A stretch of 64,000 bases of DNA, from the IMG/VR virus record IMGVR_UViG_3300042293_000555, positions 1 through 64,000 of that record; one strand, written 5' to 3'. The notes beneath the pieces are model-generated. The model did not search any database. It was not told the origin of the DNA and worked only from the letters and a program-made list of their open reading frames with translations. Source of the DNA: a virus. Position numbers and translations under genes: made by a program. Shown here piece by piece: positions 8,281 to 18,119 of the stretch; position 1 is the first letter of the stretch; each line of letters opens with the position of its first letter.

Positions 8281-9735
8281 CTAAGAACGTGAAAGTATTA
8301 ATTCACCACAACGAGAAACATCTTCCATGTGGATACCACACTGATCTTTAACGTGCATTTCATAATAGTCACCTGAGTGAGAAGCAAGCTTGTTGTTTAC
8401 AGGGCCATAAGGTGTAACCAAACCTGCTGTGTAAATCAATGACATACCACCTTTTTTCTTGATACGTTTTACATTAGATTCACCTTTTTCACCTGAGAAG
8501 TCAAGGAAAGTAAATCTCATTGATTCAGTAGGATAACCAGTAACAGGGTCAATTTCAAAGTTAATCTCTCTGTCATCATATAGTGGGTTGTGAACTAATT
8601 CAAGTTCAGCACCATTTGCCATACGATATTTGACATATTGATAACCTGCAACCAAACCATTTTCATGGTATTCAGAAGTACCTTTTTGGATAAACAACTG
8701 ATCAACAACTTGGATGAAACCTTTTTTCTCCATCCAATCCTGAATAGCACGATGGAAGATAATCATACCATATTCACCTGTAAATGCTTTGATTTTACGT
8801 TGTCCACCTGGCTTTACACGAGAGTAGAAAATGTCCATCAAATACTCTTCAATCAGAGTTGCAGTAAGGTGAGTATAACGATGTACGTGAGAGTCTTCAA
8901 GTTGTTCTTGAATACCAGGGCCTGAATAGATAGGTCTACCATTAGCACCAAGTACAGAATCTGTACTACGAGAATACCAATAACCTCTTTCAAGTTCCTT
9001 GTACCACTGCATCCAATATTCAACTTCAGCATACTTAATCCAAGTATCATGCATCTTACCCTGTGGATCAGGAACTTTAACTGCAAGTACTTGATTATGT
9101 GCATCACCTGTTACCTGATACTTTTTACGGAAACGTGAAAGTCTGTTTTTCAAAGTAATAGGAAGTGAGTACTGAGTAGAACCTGACTGTTCACCTGCTT
9201 CTTCATACTGAGAAAATAGCTTTGCCCATTGAGTACCCGGACTCAAGTAAGTAACAGGAAGAGAATCAGCAGGATTATCTGACATTAAACGTACTACATA
9301 AATCCAACCTTTACCATGTCTGTAAGGTTCTTCTTGAATACGAACCTGATACTTTTTATTAGTAGTACCTGGGTGAATAATATCACCTGGAACAAACCAA
9401 TTTTCATCAAGTTTAATTTTGAAGTTTTGTTTGAATCTACCTGGAGTAGTATTACTTGATGGTTCTACATTTTCAACAATAACCAATGGTCTTGTAGAAC
9501 CTGTTCTCAAACCCCATTCCCATTCATTAGATGTAATCTCTTCTTCCTTTGCAGTAGAAGACAAAATGTAAGTCATAGGATTATCTGAGTAACGAGTAGC
9601 TGTAAACAACTTAGTCATTACTGATTCAAATACGTGTGGCTTTGCAATTAAAGCTGCACCCAAGTGATTGAGGTCAGTCATATTTGCATGCCAAGGCATT
9701 TGCTTTGTAATCAGCTTATTATTTAATTGTGCCAT
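8281..9735 (-). CDS. Major capsid protein
   Basis: A 484-residue protein with the N-terminal pattern MAQLNNKLITKQMPWHANMT and ALIAKPHVFESVMTKLF that I associate with crAss-like HK97-fold major capsid proteins. The length is right for that family. It lies directly after an acidic scaffold-like gene and ends at a GC-rich terminator, the usual capsid arrangement. It builds the icosahedral shell. Codon use is slightly less AT-rich than in the neighbours, as expected for the most expressed virion gene. The call depends on recognition plus gene order. Confidence 0.8.
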   Translation of the reverse strand: MAQLNNKLITKQMPWHANMTDLNHLGAALIAKPHVFESVMTKLFTATRYSDNPMTYILSSTAKEEEITSNEWEWGLRTGSTRPLVIVENVEPSSNTTPGRFKQNFKIKLDENWFVPGDIIHPGTTNKKYQVRIQEEPYRHGKGWIYVVRLMSDNPADSLPVTYLSPGTQWAKLFSQYEEAGEQSGSTQYSLPITLKNRLSRFRKKYQVTGDAHNQVLAVKVPDPQGKMHDTWIKYAEVEYWMQWYKELERGYWYSRSTDSVLGANGRPIYSGPGIQEQLEDSHVHRYTHLTATLIEEYLMDIFYSRVKPGGQRKIKAFTGEYGMIIFHRAIQDWMEKKGFIQVVDQLFIQKGTSEYHENGLVAGYQYVKYRMANGAELELVHNPLYDDREINFEIDPVTGYPTESMRFTFLDFSGEKGESNVKRIKKKGGMSLIYTAGLVTPYGPVNNKLASHSGDYYEMHVKDQCGIHMEDVSRCGELILSRS

Positions 9736-9758
9736 TTTTTAATAATTTGTTTTAAAAT

Positions 9759-10829
9759 CTAAAAGTAATCTACCAAGCCTTTATTGTGAGAACCTTTTAT
9801 GCCATAATTAGAAGACTTAGAACTGTTTAGTCTTTGTTTAGTTTCCTTTATTACTTCAGTTTTAGCTTTAGCCTTAATGTCTTTAACATCAAAATCTGAA
9901 GAAATAATTTTAGCTAACAAAATCATTTTTTCTTTGTCTTTGAAAACATTTTGCAAATCATTTTGAAACTGAGTAAGAAATTGATTGTTACCAACTTTGA
10001 CTGCTGCTTTAGTCATATATGGATGTAAATCTTTCTTATCTTTTGGTGTAAGTGCCCAATCCTTAATTTCAGTATTGTTATCAATCACCTTTTTTAAATC
10101 TGTAATGAGTTGCTTTCTATTATCTTCTTGTTGTTTAGCTGCTACCTTTTGATTTGCTAACAACTTTTCTTTATACCTTTCTCCTTCTTGTTCAAGACTA
10201 TCACTATACTTTTCAGCATACTTACTCATCTTACCTGTTTCTTCTAACCACTGAATTTTATCATCAACCTCATCTTCATCCATTTCTTCATAAGTACGAT
10301 AATAGTACTCTAAAAACTTCTTCTGAGATTTTTCATTAGTAATATCAAGTTCAGGTACTTTAGAAGTTTCACTGTAAAACTTAAAAAACTCCTTAGTGTT
10401 ACCACCTTCTTTTTTGAACTTTAAAAATGCTTTTGCATCTTCATCAAGTTCATCCATAAAAGCCTGAATAGTTTCATCTAATCTTGCTTCTATTTCTTCT
10501 TCCTGTAACTCTAAGAATTTTTCTTCATCAATGTCATCTTCAGTTTCTACACTAATAATTCCTTTTGATTTAAGAGTCTTATATAAATCTGCCCATTGTG
10601 AATCACCACTAAAAGCTGTCTTTACTTCTTCATCCTGTTCAAAGAAATTATCTTGTTCTGTTTCTTTTTCTTCTTTATCGTCTAAGTTTTCTACATCTTC
10701 ATCAACTACTTCTTTTACCTTCTTTTCAGGCAAAACAGTTGGTTCAGATTTAACTTCAAAGAACTCTTCATTATTATCCCAATTAAAGTCTACTAATGAT
10801 GTTCCTGTTTCTTTTACTTCATTAATCAT
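9759..10829 (-). CDS. Scaffold-like acidic protein upstream of capsid
   Basis: A 356-residue, very acidic, predominantly helical protein. Glu/Asp runs fill the first 110 residues (KKVKEVVDEDVENLDDKEEK) and a Lys-rich coiled region follows up to the C-terminus. This charge layout, immediately upstream of the capsid gene and after the portal, is what scaffolding proteins look like. No protease motif is present. A host-type -7 box lies 8-15 bases upstream of the ATG, so it may have its own nearly leaderless promoter. Confidence 0.6.
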   Translation of the reverse strand: MINEVKETGTSLVDFNWDNNEEFFEVKSEPTVLPEKKVKEVVDEDVENLDDKEEKETEQDNFFEQDEEVKTAFSGDSQWADLYKTLKSKGIISVETEDDIDEEKFLELQEEEIEARLDETIQAFMDELDEDAKAFLKFKKEGGNTKEFFKFYSETSKVPELDITNEKSQKKFLEYYYRTYEEMDEDEVDDKIQWLEETGKMSKYAEKYSDSLEQEGERYKEKLLANQKVAAKQQEDNRKQLITDLKKVIDNNTEIKDWALTPKDKKDLHPYMTKAAVKVGNNQFLTQFQNDLQNVFKDKEKMILLAKIISSDFDVKDIKAKAKTEVIKETKQRLNSSKSSNYGIKGSHNKGLVDYF

Positions 10830-10836
10830 AATAACA

Positions 10837-10844
10837 CAAATTTA
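10837..10844 (-). promoter_or_regulatory. Host-type -7 box before the scaffold gene
   Basis: On the minus strand it reads TAAATTTG, a perfect match to the Bacteroidota -7 consensus TAnnTTTG. The predicted start of transcription would be within a few bases of the ATG at 10829, giving a leaderless or nearly leaderless mRNA. A 6-bp hairpin (TTTCAG/CTGAAA, 10864-10882) lies just upstream, between the portal stop and this box. I see no clear -33 TTG. Confidence 0.45.
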
Positions 10845-10897
10845 AGTTTGAAAATTAAATATTTTTCAGTTTGAATCTGAAACTTTTTCTGACTTGT

Positions 10898-13333
10898 TTA
10901 ATTACCTTTTTTATTAATCTTCTTTTTCTCTAACTCTATTTTCTTAGCATCTGTTTCTTTTTGGTGTTCAAATTTCTTTTCATCAAGTGCTTGTTTTCTC
11001 ATTTTAAGATCTGCATTAACACCTTCTCTTGCAACTTCTATTACATCTATCTCTCCATCATTGTCAGCATCTTTATCCATTGCAAAACCTAAAGACATAA
11101 TAGTTTGTTTTTGAACCTCTCTATTTGTCTTCTCTTTTTCCTTCATCATTTCAGTTTCTCTATTGTATGCCATTACTTCTTTTTCATGTGCTAATGTCTG
11201 TTGTTGCATTTCCTGTTGTTTCTCTAACTGTTGCATTTGTGATTTTTCCATCTCTTCTCTTTTCTTAGCTTCAGAAGTTTCAAGCATTTCTTCAGCTTCT
11301 TGAACACCTTCAGCTCTAATAACTTTAACAACATCACTTAAGTCTATTTTCTGTGACTGCATAGCTGCATGAGCAAGTTGAGATACAAGTTCTTTTACTT
11401 CATGTGCTTTAGATGAGTTAGATATAAAAATACCATAACTTGAATTATCTAACAATTCTGCATCAATAGTAAGAAGTTGTCTTGAAAAGTCATCTAAGAT
11501 ATAGTAAAGTTTCTGATTAGGTTTTTCAGTATAGGCTACTTTAGCACATTCTACTAATCTTTGAAGTACATTTCTTTTAACAACATTGTGCAACTCAAAT
11601 ATAGGTTCTAAAATATGAGAACTCTGAACCATTGTTTGCTTAGTATTTGTTACAGCAGCATTAGGTCCAATTTGTCCTTCAGCTTCAGGGGGTAGACCAA
11701 TAGACACCCCAGCTCTCCTTTCAATATATTCAGCTAAGTTAATATATTTTTGAATATCAGAAGCTAAAGACATATCTATTTCTTTAACAGCATTAGTTAT
11801 ACTTCCATCACCTTTATTACCTTCTTCATTAGGATTCATAAATCCTATTTTAGAAGATTCCATAAAGTATAACCATTTCTCAGTATCAATACCTGCACTT
11901 TCAGGAATCATACCAATATTCATTAGCATTATCTTACCTTTATCTGATGCCATTAACAGTTCTATCCTATACATAATAATATTATAATAGTACTGATATG
12001 CTTTAATCCTATCAATAACAGAAGTAGGTAATGAGTTAGTACAATCCATTACTCCACCAATATAAGGCAACTTACAATAGTAAAGATTAGATATATCTTT
12101 AAACTGACCTGGTACAGGTCTAAGGGAAACATAAATACTTTGACCAATTTTATATCCTTCATAAACTTCAGGAATCCATTCCCAAGTTACTGAAATATCT
12201 CCTTGAGTTTTATTAATAGTGTAACCTTCATCTACAATAGACTCTTGTATTTCACCATTCTCATCAGTATATACCAAAAACCCTATCTTTCTTAAAGCCT
12301 TCCAAGTAGCATGCACTACCCTTACTGTCCAACCATCATCTTCTTTATTGATGTTAAAAGAAAAGTTAGCATCAATAACATGATTAACATTCTGAGTATA
12401 GTAAGAGTAAACCTTATCTATATCATCTTCTGAAAGCTCATCACCAAAATAAGATATTACTTGTGATGGTGACATTCTATATACACATACTGCCCATTCA
12501 CCATCTTCAATGTATTCAATATCAGGTGATTTATCATAATCAAAATATAGTGGATTAACTACTGTCATTACAGGTTCATCATTCATTATACCTACCCAAA
12601 AAATTTCTTTAGCAGATATATTAAGATGCTTAAAACCTAAGTTAAACTTAGTAGCTATATTTTCTTTTTGTACTAAATACTCAAGTAGTTGATGTGCAAG
12701 TGCTTCAGCAGGATCCTGATGTTCTCTTTGCATATACTTCCTAACTTCTTCAGGAGTTTTAGCTTCTAACTCCTGTTCTATTTGTTGCTGTATTTGCTGT
12801 TGTTGTTCAGGAGTAAGTTCTTTACCTTGAGCTTCTGCTTGTTTCTTCTGCTCTATCTCAGTTCTAATAGGTTTCATTATTTCTGAAATTACATAATCCC
12901 TAAGCATACCAAATTCAGTTTCCTCTCTTCTTGTAGTAGCTTCTTCATTAACTGCTAACACTTTCCAAGAAAAAGGTCTTTTCATTTCCATACCTAAAAG
13001 CACCTTTATCTTAGGTGATATAATATCCCTATTAACAAAGTTAGCAGGTAACTCACCTGCCTGTGCACCAAATGGTTTAATTACATATTCAAAATCCTTA
13101 ATATTAATAATATTATTAAAGAGATCGTAATTAACTTTCATTCTTTTATAATCTGATACACTGTTAGCATCAAATGTATCAAATCCTGAACCATTAAATC
13201 CTATCTGTGCAAAAGATCTTTTATCTAAAAAATCTAAATTCTGTTTATACCATTGTTTGTCATCTTCATCTTTTTTTGCTCTTGTAAGTCTATGTTTTGG
13301 CATAGCTACATTATAATTGCCTGTATTACTCAT
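10898..13333 (-). CDS. Portal protein
   Basis: An 811-residue protein lying between terminase and scaffold/capsid genes, the standard portal position; crAss-like portals are about this size. The N-terminal two thirds contain the mixed alpha/beta body (FGAQAGELPANFVNRDIISPK and LPPEAEGQIGPNAAVTN segments). The last 150 residues form a long Gln/Glu/Lys-rich coiled coil (SQMQQLEKQQEMQQQTLAHE), the usual portal barrel or crown. It forms the dodecameric DNA channel. The start overlaps the terminase stop by four bases. Confidence 0.8.
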   Translation of the reverse strand: MSNTGNYNVAMPKHRLTRAKKDEDDKQWYKQNLDFLDKRSFAQIGFNGSGFDTFDANSVSDYKRMKVNYDLFNNIINIKDFEYVIKPFGAQAGELPANFVNRDIISPKIKVLLGMEMKRPFSWKVLAVNEEATTRREETEFGMLRDYVISEIMKPIRTEIEQKKQAEAQGKELTPEQQQQIQQQIEQELEAKTPEEVRKYMQREHQDPAEALAHQLLEYLVQKENIATKFNLGFKHLNISAKEIFWVGIMNDEPVMTVVNPLYFDYDKSPDIEYIEDGEWAVCVYRMSPSQVISYFGDELSEDDIDKVYSYYTQNVNHVIDANFSFNINKEDDGWTVRVVHATWKALRKIGFLVYTDENGEIQESIVDEGYTINKTQGDISVTWEWIPEVYEGYKIGQSIYVSLRPVPGQFKDISNLYYCKLPYIGGVMDCTNSLPTSVIDRIKAYQYYYNIIMYRIELLMASDKGKIMLMNIGMIPESAGIDTEKWLYFMESSKIGFMNPNEEGNKGDGSITNAVKEIDMSLASDIQKYINLAEYIERRAGVSIGLPPEAEGQIGPNAAVTNTKQTMVQSSHILEPIFELHNVVKRNVLQRLVECAKVAYTEKPNQKLYYILDDFSRQLLTIDAELLDNSSYGIFISNSSKAHEVKELVSQLAHAAMQSQKIDLSDVVKVIRAEGVQEAEEMLETSEAKKREEMEKSQMQQLEKQQEMQQQTLAHEKEVMAYNRETEMMKEKEKTNREVQKQTIMSLGFAMDKDADNDGEIDVIEVAREGVNADLKMRKQALDEKKFEHQKETDAKKIELEKKKINKKGN

Positions 13334-15402
13334 GATTTTTTATACCAATTTTTAAATGAGTTTAGTAATGATGTTGCAGCTTTATTTTTACCTGTATCTT
13401 CATCCCACTTCTTTTCTCCTTCTTCTTCTAATTGAAACATGATCATCATAAATGCCATTACCCTATCAAAGTTTCCTTTCCTATTAAACAGTATTAATTC
13501 TTCCAAAAGTCCGGGATCTGAAATTGTGTCCAAATTTAATATTTTATTTCCAAATTCATCTACATCTCTCTCTCTTAATAACCATTGTTTTATATATTTT
13601 GCTCCTGCATCTTTTAATTGATCATTCATGTGAATGCCAAACACCCTTGCTACCTTAGAATTTCTAATATTTTTAGATATTACAGCATCAGGTTGTGCAG
13701 CTAATAAATGTAATTTTCTTTTCTTTTCAAAGTAAGATTTAACATCTCTTACCATATTCTCATGCATTATTTCTGCACTATAAAGTTCTGCTAACATCTC
13801 TACAACTCTATGTGTATCATCAGCAGTATTCATTCTTCCTACATAATTAGCCACTATCATATCTCTACTGTAAGAAAATGTAGAGTGACCTTTATAAACA
13901 TATACAGCACCTAATGATGAACCACTACTTTGATCCTGTTGATAAGGGTCATATCCAATCTTATATAAACCTTTAGGTGCATTAGGTATAGGGTATTCAA
14001 ATATTGTTGGTGCACCACTAAGATTAAGTGTTTTTGGTTTATAATGCCAAACAGGTTCTAACTCATTCTTTAAATCAGGTATAGCTCTTACCTTAGTATC
14101 TTCTCCTCTTATAAGACTTACTGCCTGTCCTTTCTTATCATGTAACTTTTCTCTTTCTACAATGTTTAATCTATTACGAAGTTCAGTAATAGGGAAGTCA
14201 TTAGTTGATACTGTAAGAAAAGCTTCACTTGGTTTTAATGGATATTCCTGTACTCTCTTTTGAATAACACCAGTACCATTAGAAGAGTTCTTTAATATCT
14301 TTGCTCTTTCTACCAACTCATATTCAGTAGCTTCTTCTACCTGAGAATTACCTTGTTTATCATAAAAACCATCCATATTCCAAAATATAGGATGAAAGAA
14401 TCCACACTTTGTATTCTCTGCATTGTCATCCCATACATTAGTAAATGGTAATAAGTTATAAGTAGCAGGGTCATAAAACATTTCAGCAAAATCAATAGTA
14501 CCACCTTCCATATCACCACCTGTACCAAATATAATAATCTGTCCTGTTATAAACTTACCTGCTTTTAGTGTAGGTTCAGTAGCCATATATGAACTTTTAA
14601 GATTAGGAAACTTACCTGCTTCTTCTAACAGTACATAAACAGCATCTTTACCACGAGCAGCATCAGGATTATCTGCAAAAGTAACTGCCATTACCTGAGA
14701 ACCATAACCTTTCTCAATGGATACACCATTAACTACTTCTTTAAATGATGCCTTTCTATGATCTTGTTTATCAATAAAATCTCTATTCTTTCTCCACCCG
14801 GTATGTTGATTTAAAAAGTTAATATAGTCACTTGCCATACCCATTGTTCCTTCAGGGTATAAATATTTCTTTTCAAATGCACCAATAATAGACAATGAAT
14901 CTCTTGTATTATTATACTTATTAACTACTTTAGAACCATTCTTATAAGAGTAACCTTTTCTTCTTGATTTACCTACAATAACATGTCTACCACCATCAAG
15001 AAATTCTTCTTCAATAGTAATTTGAAGATTAAGATCTTTATAATCCTGTAGTGTAATACCATTATAAGCTATCTCACTTGCCCAATAATAATTATAATCA
15101 CCATCCCAAAAGTCAGGAAAACCATCTAATTTCTTAGCTTTCCTACCTGCTGCATTTTTCTCTACCCTCATAATAGGACAGAAGTTAAGATAAAAGTAAT
15201 GATCACCTGTTATCTTAACTCCTCCTACATCATATCCTTCAACTGTCCTTCTAAGTTGTTCTTCCCAATATATCTGCCATGATGGTGAACCCCAAGGGTC
15301 AGGACAATAATAACCATATTTCTCAAAATGCCTTGCTTCTTCCCTAAATACTTCTGTATTAACCCAGTGTCCATTAGGATTTCTTACTGATTCTACTTTC
15401 AT
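13330..15402 (-). CDS. terL: Terminase large subunit
   Basis: A 690-residue packaging motor. The ATPase part shows a VGKSRRKGYSYKNGSKV region (about 143-159), the modified Walker A seen in crAss-like terminases, and VYVLLEEAGKF (about 255-265), with Walker B and the catalytic Glu. The C-terminal half contains IGYDPYQQDQSSGS, an Asp-initiated RNase H-like nuclease core segment. It cuts and pumps DNA through the portal encoded next to it. No small terminase subunit is recognisable nearby; the two small genes upstream are candidates only by position. Confidence 0.88.
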   Translation of the reverse strand: MKVESVRNPNGHWVNTEVFREEARHFEKYGYYCPDPWGSPSWQIYWEEQLRRTVEGYDVGGVKITGDHYFYLNFCPIMRVEKNAAGRKAKKLDGFPDFWDGDYNYYWASEIAYNGITLQDYKDLNLQITIEEEFLDGGRHVIVGKSRRKGYSYKNGSKVVNKYNNTRDSLSIIGAFEKKYLYPEGTMGMASDYINFLNQHTGWRKNRDFIDKQDHRKASFKEVVNGVSIEKGYGSQVMAVTFADNPDAARGKDAVYVLLEEAGKFPNLKSSYMATEPTLKAGKFITGQIIIFGTGGDMEGGTIDFAEMFYDPATYNLLPFTNVWDDNAENTKCGFFHPIFWNMDGFYDKQGNSQVEEATEYELVERAKILKNSSNGTGVIQKRVQEYPLKPSEAFLTVSTNDFPITELRNRLNIVEREKLHDKKGQAVSLIRGEDTKVRAIPDLKNELEPVWHYKPKTLNLSGAPTIFEYPIPNAPKGLYKIGYDPYQQDQSSGSSLGAVYVYKGHSTFSYSRDMIVANYVGRMNTADDTHRVVEMLAELYSAEIMHENMVRDVKSYFEKKRKLHLLAAQPDAVISKNIRNSKVARVFGIHMNDQLKDAGAKYIKQWLLRERDVDEFGNKILNLDTISDPGLLEELILFNRKGNFDRVMAFMMIMFQLEEEGEKKWDEDTGKNKAATSLLNSFKNWYKKS

Positions 15403-15407
15403 ACAGT

Positions 15408-15854
15408 TTATTGTGCAGGAGCTGCTGTTACATATTTCAATCTATAAAGAGTGTGAGCTATAAGTTGACTCATTTCATCAACCTGATTTAGAATCCAAGT
15501 TTCCTTAAACATAGATTTAGCAGATTCTACCTGTTTATACAAACCTTCAAAGTAAGATACAAGATTAGATATACCTGATGCCTGAAATGACAGAGTAAGT
15601 TGACCATGTACTGCCATTACTGTTTCAGCAAATGTATCAAGTAAACCATCTAAAGCATCATAAAACATTCCAAGTGCTTCATGTGAAGCTGAAGATTTTA
15701 CTCTTTGCTCTATATGACTAATGTGAGCATCTTCTTTTGCTTTAAAAAGCATAGATATAAACTTAGAACATGACTCATGATGCTTCTGTGAAGAAGACTG
15801 TGAAACTTTGTTTGATGTAGAATCATCAAATGCATCAATAAAATTGTTTTTCAT
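15408..15854 (-). CDS. Small helical protein upstream of terminase
   Basis: A 148-residue, almost entirely helical protein with a Ser-rich N-terminus (DDSTSNKVSQSSSQ). It overlaps the upstream gene by four bases and ends five bases before terminase. Size, helicity and position would allow a small terminase subunit, but no DNA-binding helix-turn-helix is evident. Treat that as a possibility only. Confidence 0.55.
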   Translation of the reverse strand: MKNNFIDAFDDSTSNKVSQSSSQKHHESCSKFISMLFKAKEDAHISHIEQRVKSSASHEALGMFYDALDGLLDTFAETVMAVHGQLTLSFQASGISNLVSYFEGLYKQVESAKSMFKETWILNQVDEMSQLIAHTLYRLKYVTAAPAQ

Positions 15855-16405
15855 CTTTCAAATTGGTTTATCTCTTTACCAGCTTTGGTTTTAGAGGATT
15901 CATAAATTTCCTGCTCAACTCTTTCCTGTAAATCTGACATAGATCTAAGTACTTCATTAGCAGATTTTAATGCAGCAATAACTTCTCCAATCTTATACAC
16001 AGGTAATCCTTTATCATTTCTTTCACTAAAATCAACACTCTGAAAGAAATTAATAGTTTCTTCTATACCTGCTTTAACAGCCTTAAAATACCTCATAGAT
16101 GGTGAAGCATCAGATAACCATTGATTGTAAGTTTCAATAGCATTAAATATGAGTGTATCAGGTTCCCAACTTTCATCTTTCCATAAACCTTTTATCACCT
16201 TACTTTCTCTTTCATCTTCCTTATAACCTGAATAAGGATTATTCTTCTTAGGTGACACCACAAAATAAACATAAGAAAATTCTCTTATTGCATTATCCTT
16301 ATGCTTAGTAGTATCTCTATCCCATATTTCCTTAAAAGGAGATATAAGTAAAAGTTCTTTAACAGGTTTAACAAACGAATTATGTACTTCAAATATCTCT
16401 ACCAT
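15851..16405 (-). CDS. Conserved protein of unknown function before terminase
   Basis: About 185 residues. I take the ATG at 16405, which starts one base after the amidase stop; ten extra upstream codons would run inside the amidase gene. The sequence has VVSPKKNNPYSGYKEDERES near the middle and a helical C-terminus. A DNA-packaging or virion morphogenesis role follows from its place between amidase and terminase. I recognise no family. Confidence 0.55.
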   Translation of the reverse strand: MVEIFEVHNSFVKPVKELLLISPFKEIWDRDTTKHKDNAIREFSYVYFVVSPKKNNPYSGYKEDERESKVIKGLWKDESWEPDTLIFNAIETYNQWLSDASPSMRYFKAVKAGIEETINFFQSVDFSERNDKGLPVYKIGEVIAALKSANEVLRSMSDLQERVEQEIYESSKTKAGKEINQFER

Positions 16406-16406
16406 G

Positions 16407-17189
16407 TTAAAAAATATTTTCTTCAGGAACATCAATATCTCTTAACCATGATGGTACATCAAAACTTGGACAAGCCTTATTTGCTACTTGATGATGCCCT
16501 AAGATTTTGATTTTAGGATGTAATTTTATAGTATCAAATACTTCTTTAATGAGAGTATTAGTCTGTTCAGGAGTACGTGTATCTTTTGGTATTTGCCAAT
16601 TAACTTTTTCAGCTCCACCAACATACACAATATGCCTACAATTATTATTAAACCCAAGTGCACCAAAAGTTACTTCAAATCCTTCTACTACAGCATTCTC
16701 ATTAACAGGATTAATAACAGTAGTAGAGCCATCAAGATGCACCATCTTATAATATCCACATTTAGACCAACCTCTACCTACCATGGTTCTAATAGGCTTA
16801 TTATTAATAAACTCTTGTGGAAGTGCATTCCTATTAGGGTAAGTTTTACCCTTATATCTTACACCACCTATAATATCAGCAGGCCCCATATGTGTTTCTT
16901 CAATAGCACCTTTAGTCCATTCTTGTCCTTCTCTTGAAGCAGTACAATGTATCATCAAATACATCAACTTATTACCCAATACAGAAGTCTTATTATTAAG
17001 TGCTTCCCATGTCATAGGTCCTACTACACCATCTTGTGATAAATTAGCAGCTTTTTGAAATTCTTTTACCGCAATAAGTGTAGAAGAATCAAACAAACTA
17101 TTAATAGGAAACTTGTAAAGTCCTGTTTCTCTAAGAGCTACCTGTAACTGTAATACAAACTCTCCTTTACTACCATATTCTAATCTCAT
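16407..17189 (-). CDS. Endolysin: PG-binding domain plus N-acetylmuramoyl-L-alanine amidase
   Basis: A 260-residue protein with two domains. Residues 1-70 are a peptidoglycan-binding domain (GSKGEFVLQLQVALRETGLY, then SQDGVVGPMTWEALNN). Residues 75-255 are an Amidase_2/PGRP-type zinc amidase. Likely zinc ligands are His in YLMIHCTAS, His in ILGHHQV and Cys in NKACPSF. It should cut the amide bond between MurNAc and the stem peptide. There is no signal peptide, so it needs a holin or acts as a virion lysin. It lies in the late block, next to the packaging genes. Confidence 0.85.
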   Translation of the reverse strand: MRLEYGSKGEFVLQLQVALRETGLYKFPINSLFDSSTLIAVKEFQKAANLSQDGVVGPMTWEALNNKTSVLGNKLMYLMIHCTASREGQEWTKGAIEETHMGPADIIGGVRYKGKTYPNRNALPQEFINNKPIRTMVGRGWSKCGYYKMVHLDGSTTVINPVNENAVVEGFEVTFGALGFNNNCRHIVYVGGAEKVNWQIPKDTRTPEQTNTLIKEVFDTIKLHPKIKILGHHQVANKACPSFDVPSWLRDIDVPEENIF

Positions 17190-17193
17190 AATT

Positions 17194-17490
17194 TTATTTT
17201 TTAATTACACCTTTAATAAACAACACCTGTTTTGAATTATCATTAAAAGTTACAGTAGCAGTCTTTGCAACTTCCATTGTTTTTTGACCAAGTTTTTCTA
17301 AATGCTTAGGAATATCTGTAGTGGTATATTTTAAAATAACCTCATTAGATCCTTTATTATACTTTGAAGTAGTACAACCACAAGCTACAGCTATTTCACT
17401 AATAGTTAATGCACCTGAGTATTTAAAAGTAGCTTCAATAGTAGTTTTAGGTTTAGCATTACCAAAATCATGAACTGTTTTATTCCACAT
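17194..17490 (-). CDS. DUF1573 domain protein
   Basis: A 98-residue protein that is essentially one DUF1573 domain: VHDFGNAKPKTTIEATFKY at the N-terminus, VACGCTTSKYNK in the middle and an Ig-like beta pattern to the end. In Bacteroidota these PapD/Ig-like domains occur in periplasmic and secreted proteins. This one lacks a signal peptide, so a virion component or an intracellular role is possible. It overlaps the preceding gene by 11 bases. Function in phages is not established as far as I know. Confidence 0.7.
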   Translation of the reverse strand: MWNKTVHDFGNAKPKTTIEATFKYSGALTISEIAVACGCTTSKYNKGSNEVILKYTTTDIPKHLEKLGQKTMEVAKTATVTFNDNSKQVLFIKGVIKK

Positions 17491-17800
17491 CTCTAATAGT
17501 TTTTTTAAAGTTTTTCCAATTTGAAGCAGACATCATTACAGGATAACATTTACCATGACATTCCTTGTTACAGAGAGTAAGTGCAGGTATAGAGCACTGA
17601 CAAATCTTACATTGTCCTGCAAGATAACAATCTTTATCCATTACTTTCATCCTATATTCAAACTGTTCCTGAATATGTTTCCTTATTAGAAACTTAAATT
17701 TAGAATAATAGAGCTTTTCTCTTAGATGCCCTTGAAAATAATAGTAAACATCACTTAATGGTATTTCTCCTTTCAGCAACTTTTTTAAATGATTCTTCAT
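17480..17800 (-). CDS. Cys-rich putative zinc-binding protein
   Basis: A 106-residue basic protein. The N-terminal 55 residues are helical and Lys/Arg-rich. A cluster of eight cysteines and one histidine follows at about 57-85 (CYLAGQCKICQCS, then CNKECHGKCY). Spacing suggests one or two zinc sites. It overlaps both neighbours, so it is tightly coupled in the late operon. A nucleic-acid-binding or regulatory role is an inference. Confidence 0.6.
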   Translation of the reverse strand: MKNHLKKLLKGEIPLSDVYYYFQGHLREKLYYSKFKFLIRKHIQEQFEYRMKVMDKDCYLAGQCKICQCSIPALTLCNKECHGKCYPVMMSASNWKNFKKTIRDVE

Positions 17801-18119
17801 ATTTGCTTACATAATTAGTTAATATATTCAATTGCTTTACATACATATCATCTTCCCTAATATTGTAATTTTGAGCTGCTCTAAAATCAACATCACACTT
17901 TACTTCCTTTAACTTAGCAAGTATAGGTGTAGGAAATATTTGAAAACTGCCAAAACCCTTTAACCTTATATTAGGTAAATCTTCACCAATCATCTTTTGT
18001 CTAAAATACTTAAAAGAATCAAGGACAGTAGAATGAAAATCATCTTCAGTCAAATTAGGGTATAATTGTTTTACCTTTTCATAATACTGACTAATCAGCT
18101 GATTTCTCTGTAGTGCCAT
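17751..18119 (-). CDS. IHF/HU-like DNA-binding protein
   Basis: A 122-residue protein with the HU/IHF signature region IRLKGFGSFQIFPTPI, where the family has GFGTFxVRxRxAR. The N-terminal helices (LISQYYEKVKQLYPNLTEDD) fit the family's dimerisation domain. IHF-like subunits are a known feature of crAss-like genomes. It should bend DNA, perhaps for packaging, replication or late transcription. The DNA-binding arm is short and its conserved Arg residues are altered, so sequence specificity may differ. Confidence 0.65.
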   Translation of the reverse strand: MALQRNQLISQYYEKVKQLYPNLTEDDFHSTVLDSFKYFRQKMIGEDLPNIRLKGFGSFQIFPTPILAKLKEVKCDVDFRAAQNYNIREDDMYVKQLNILTNYVSKYEESFKKVAERRNTIK

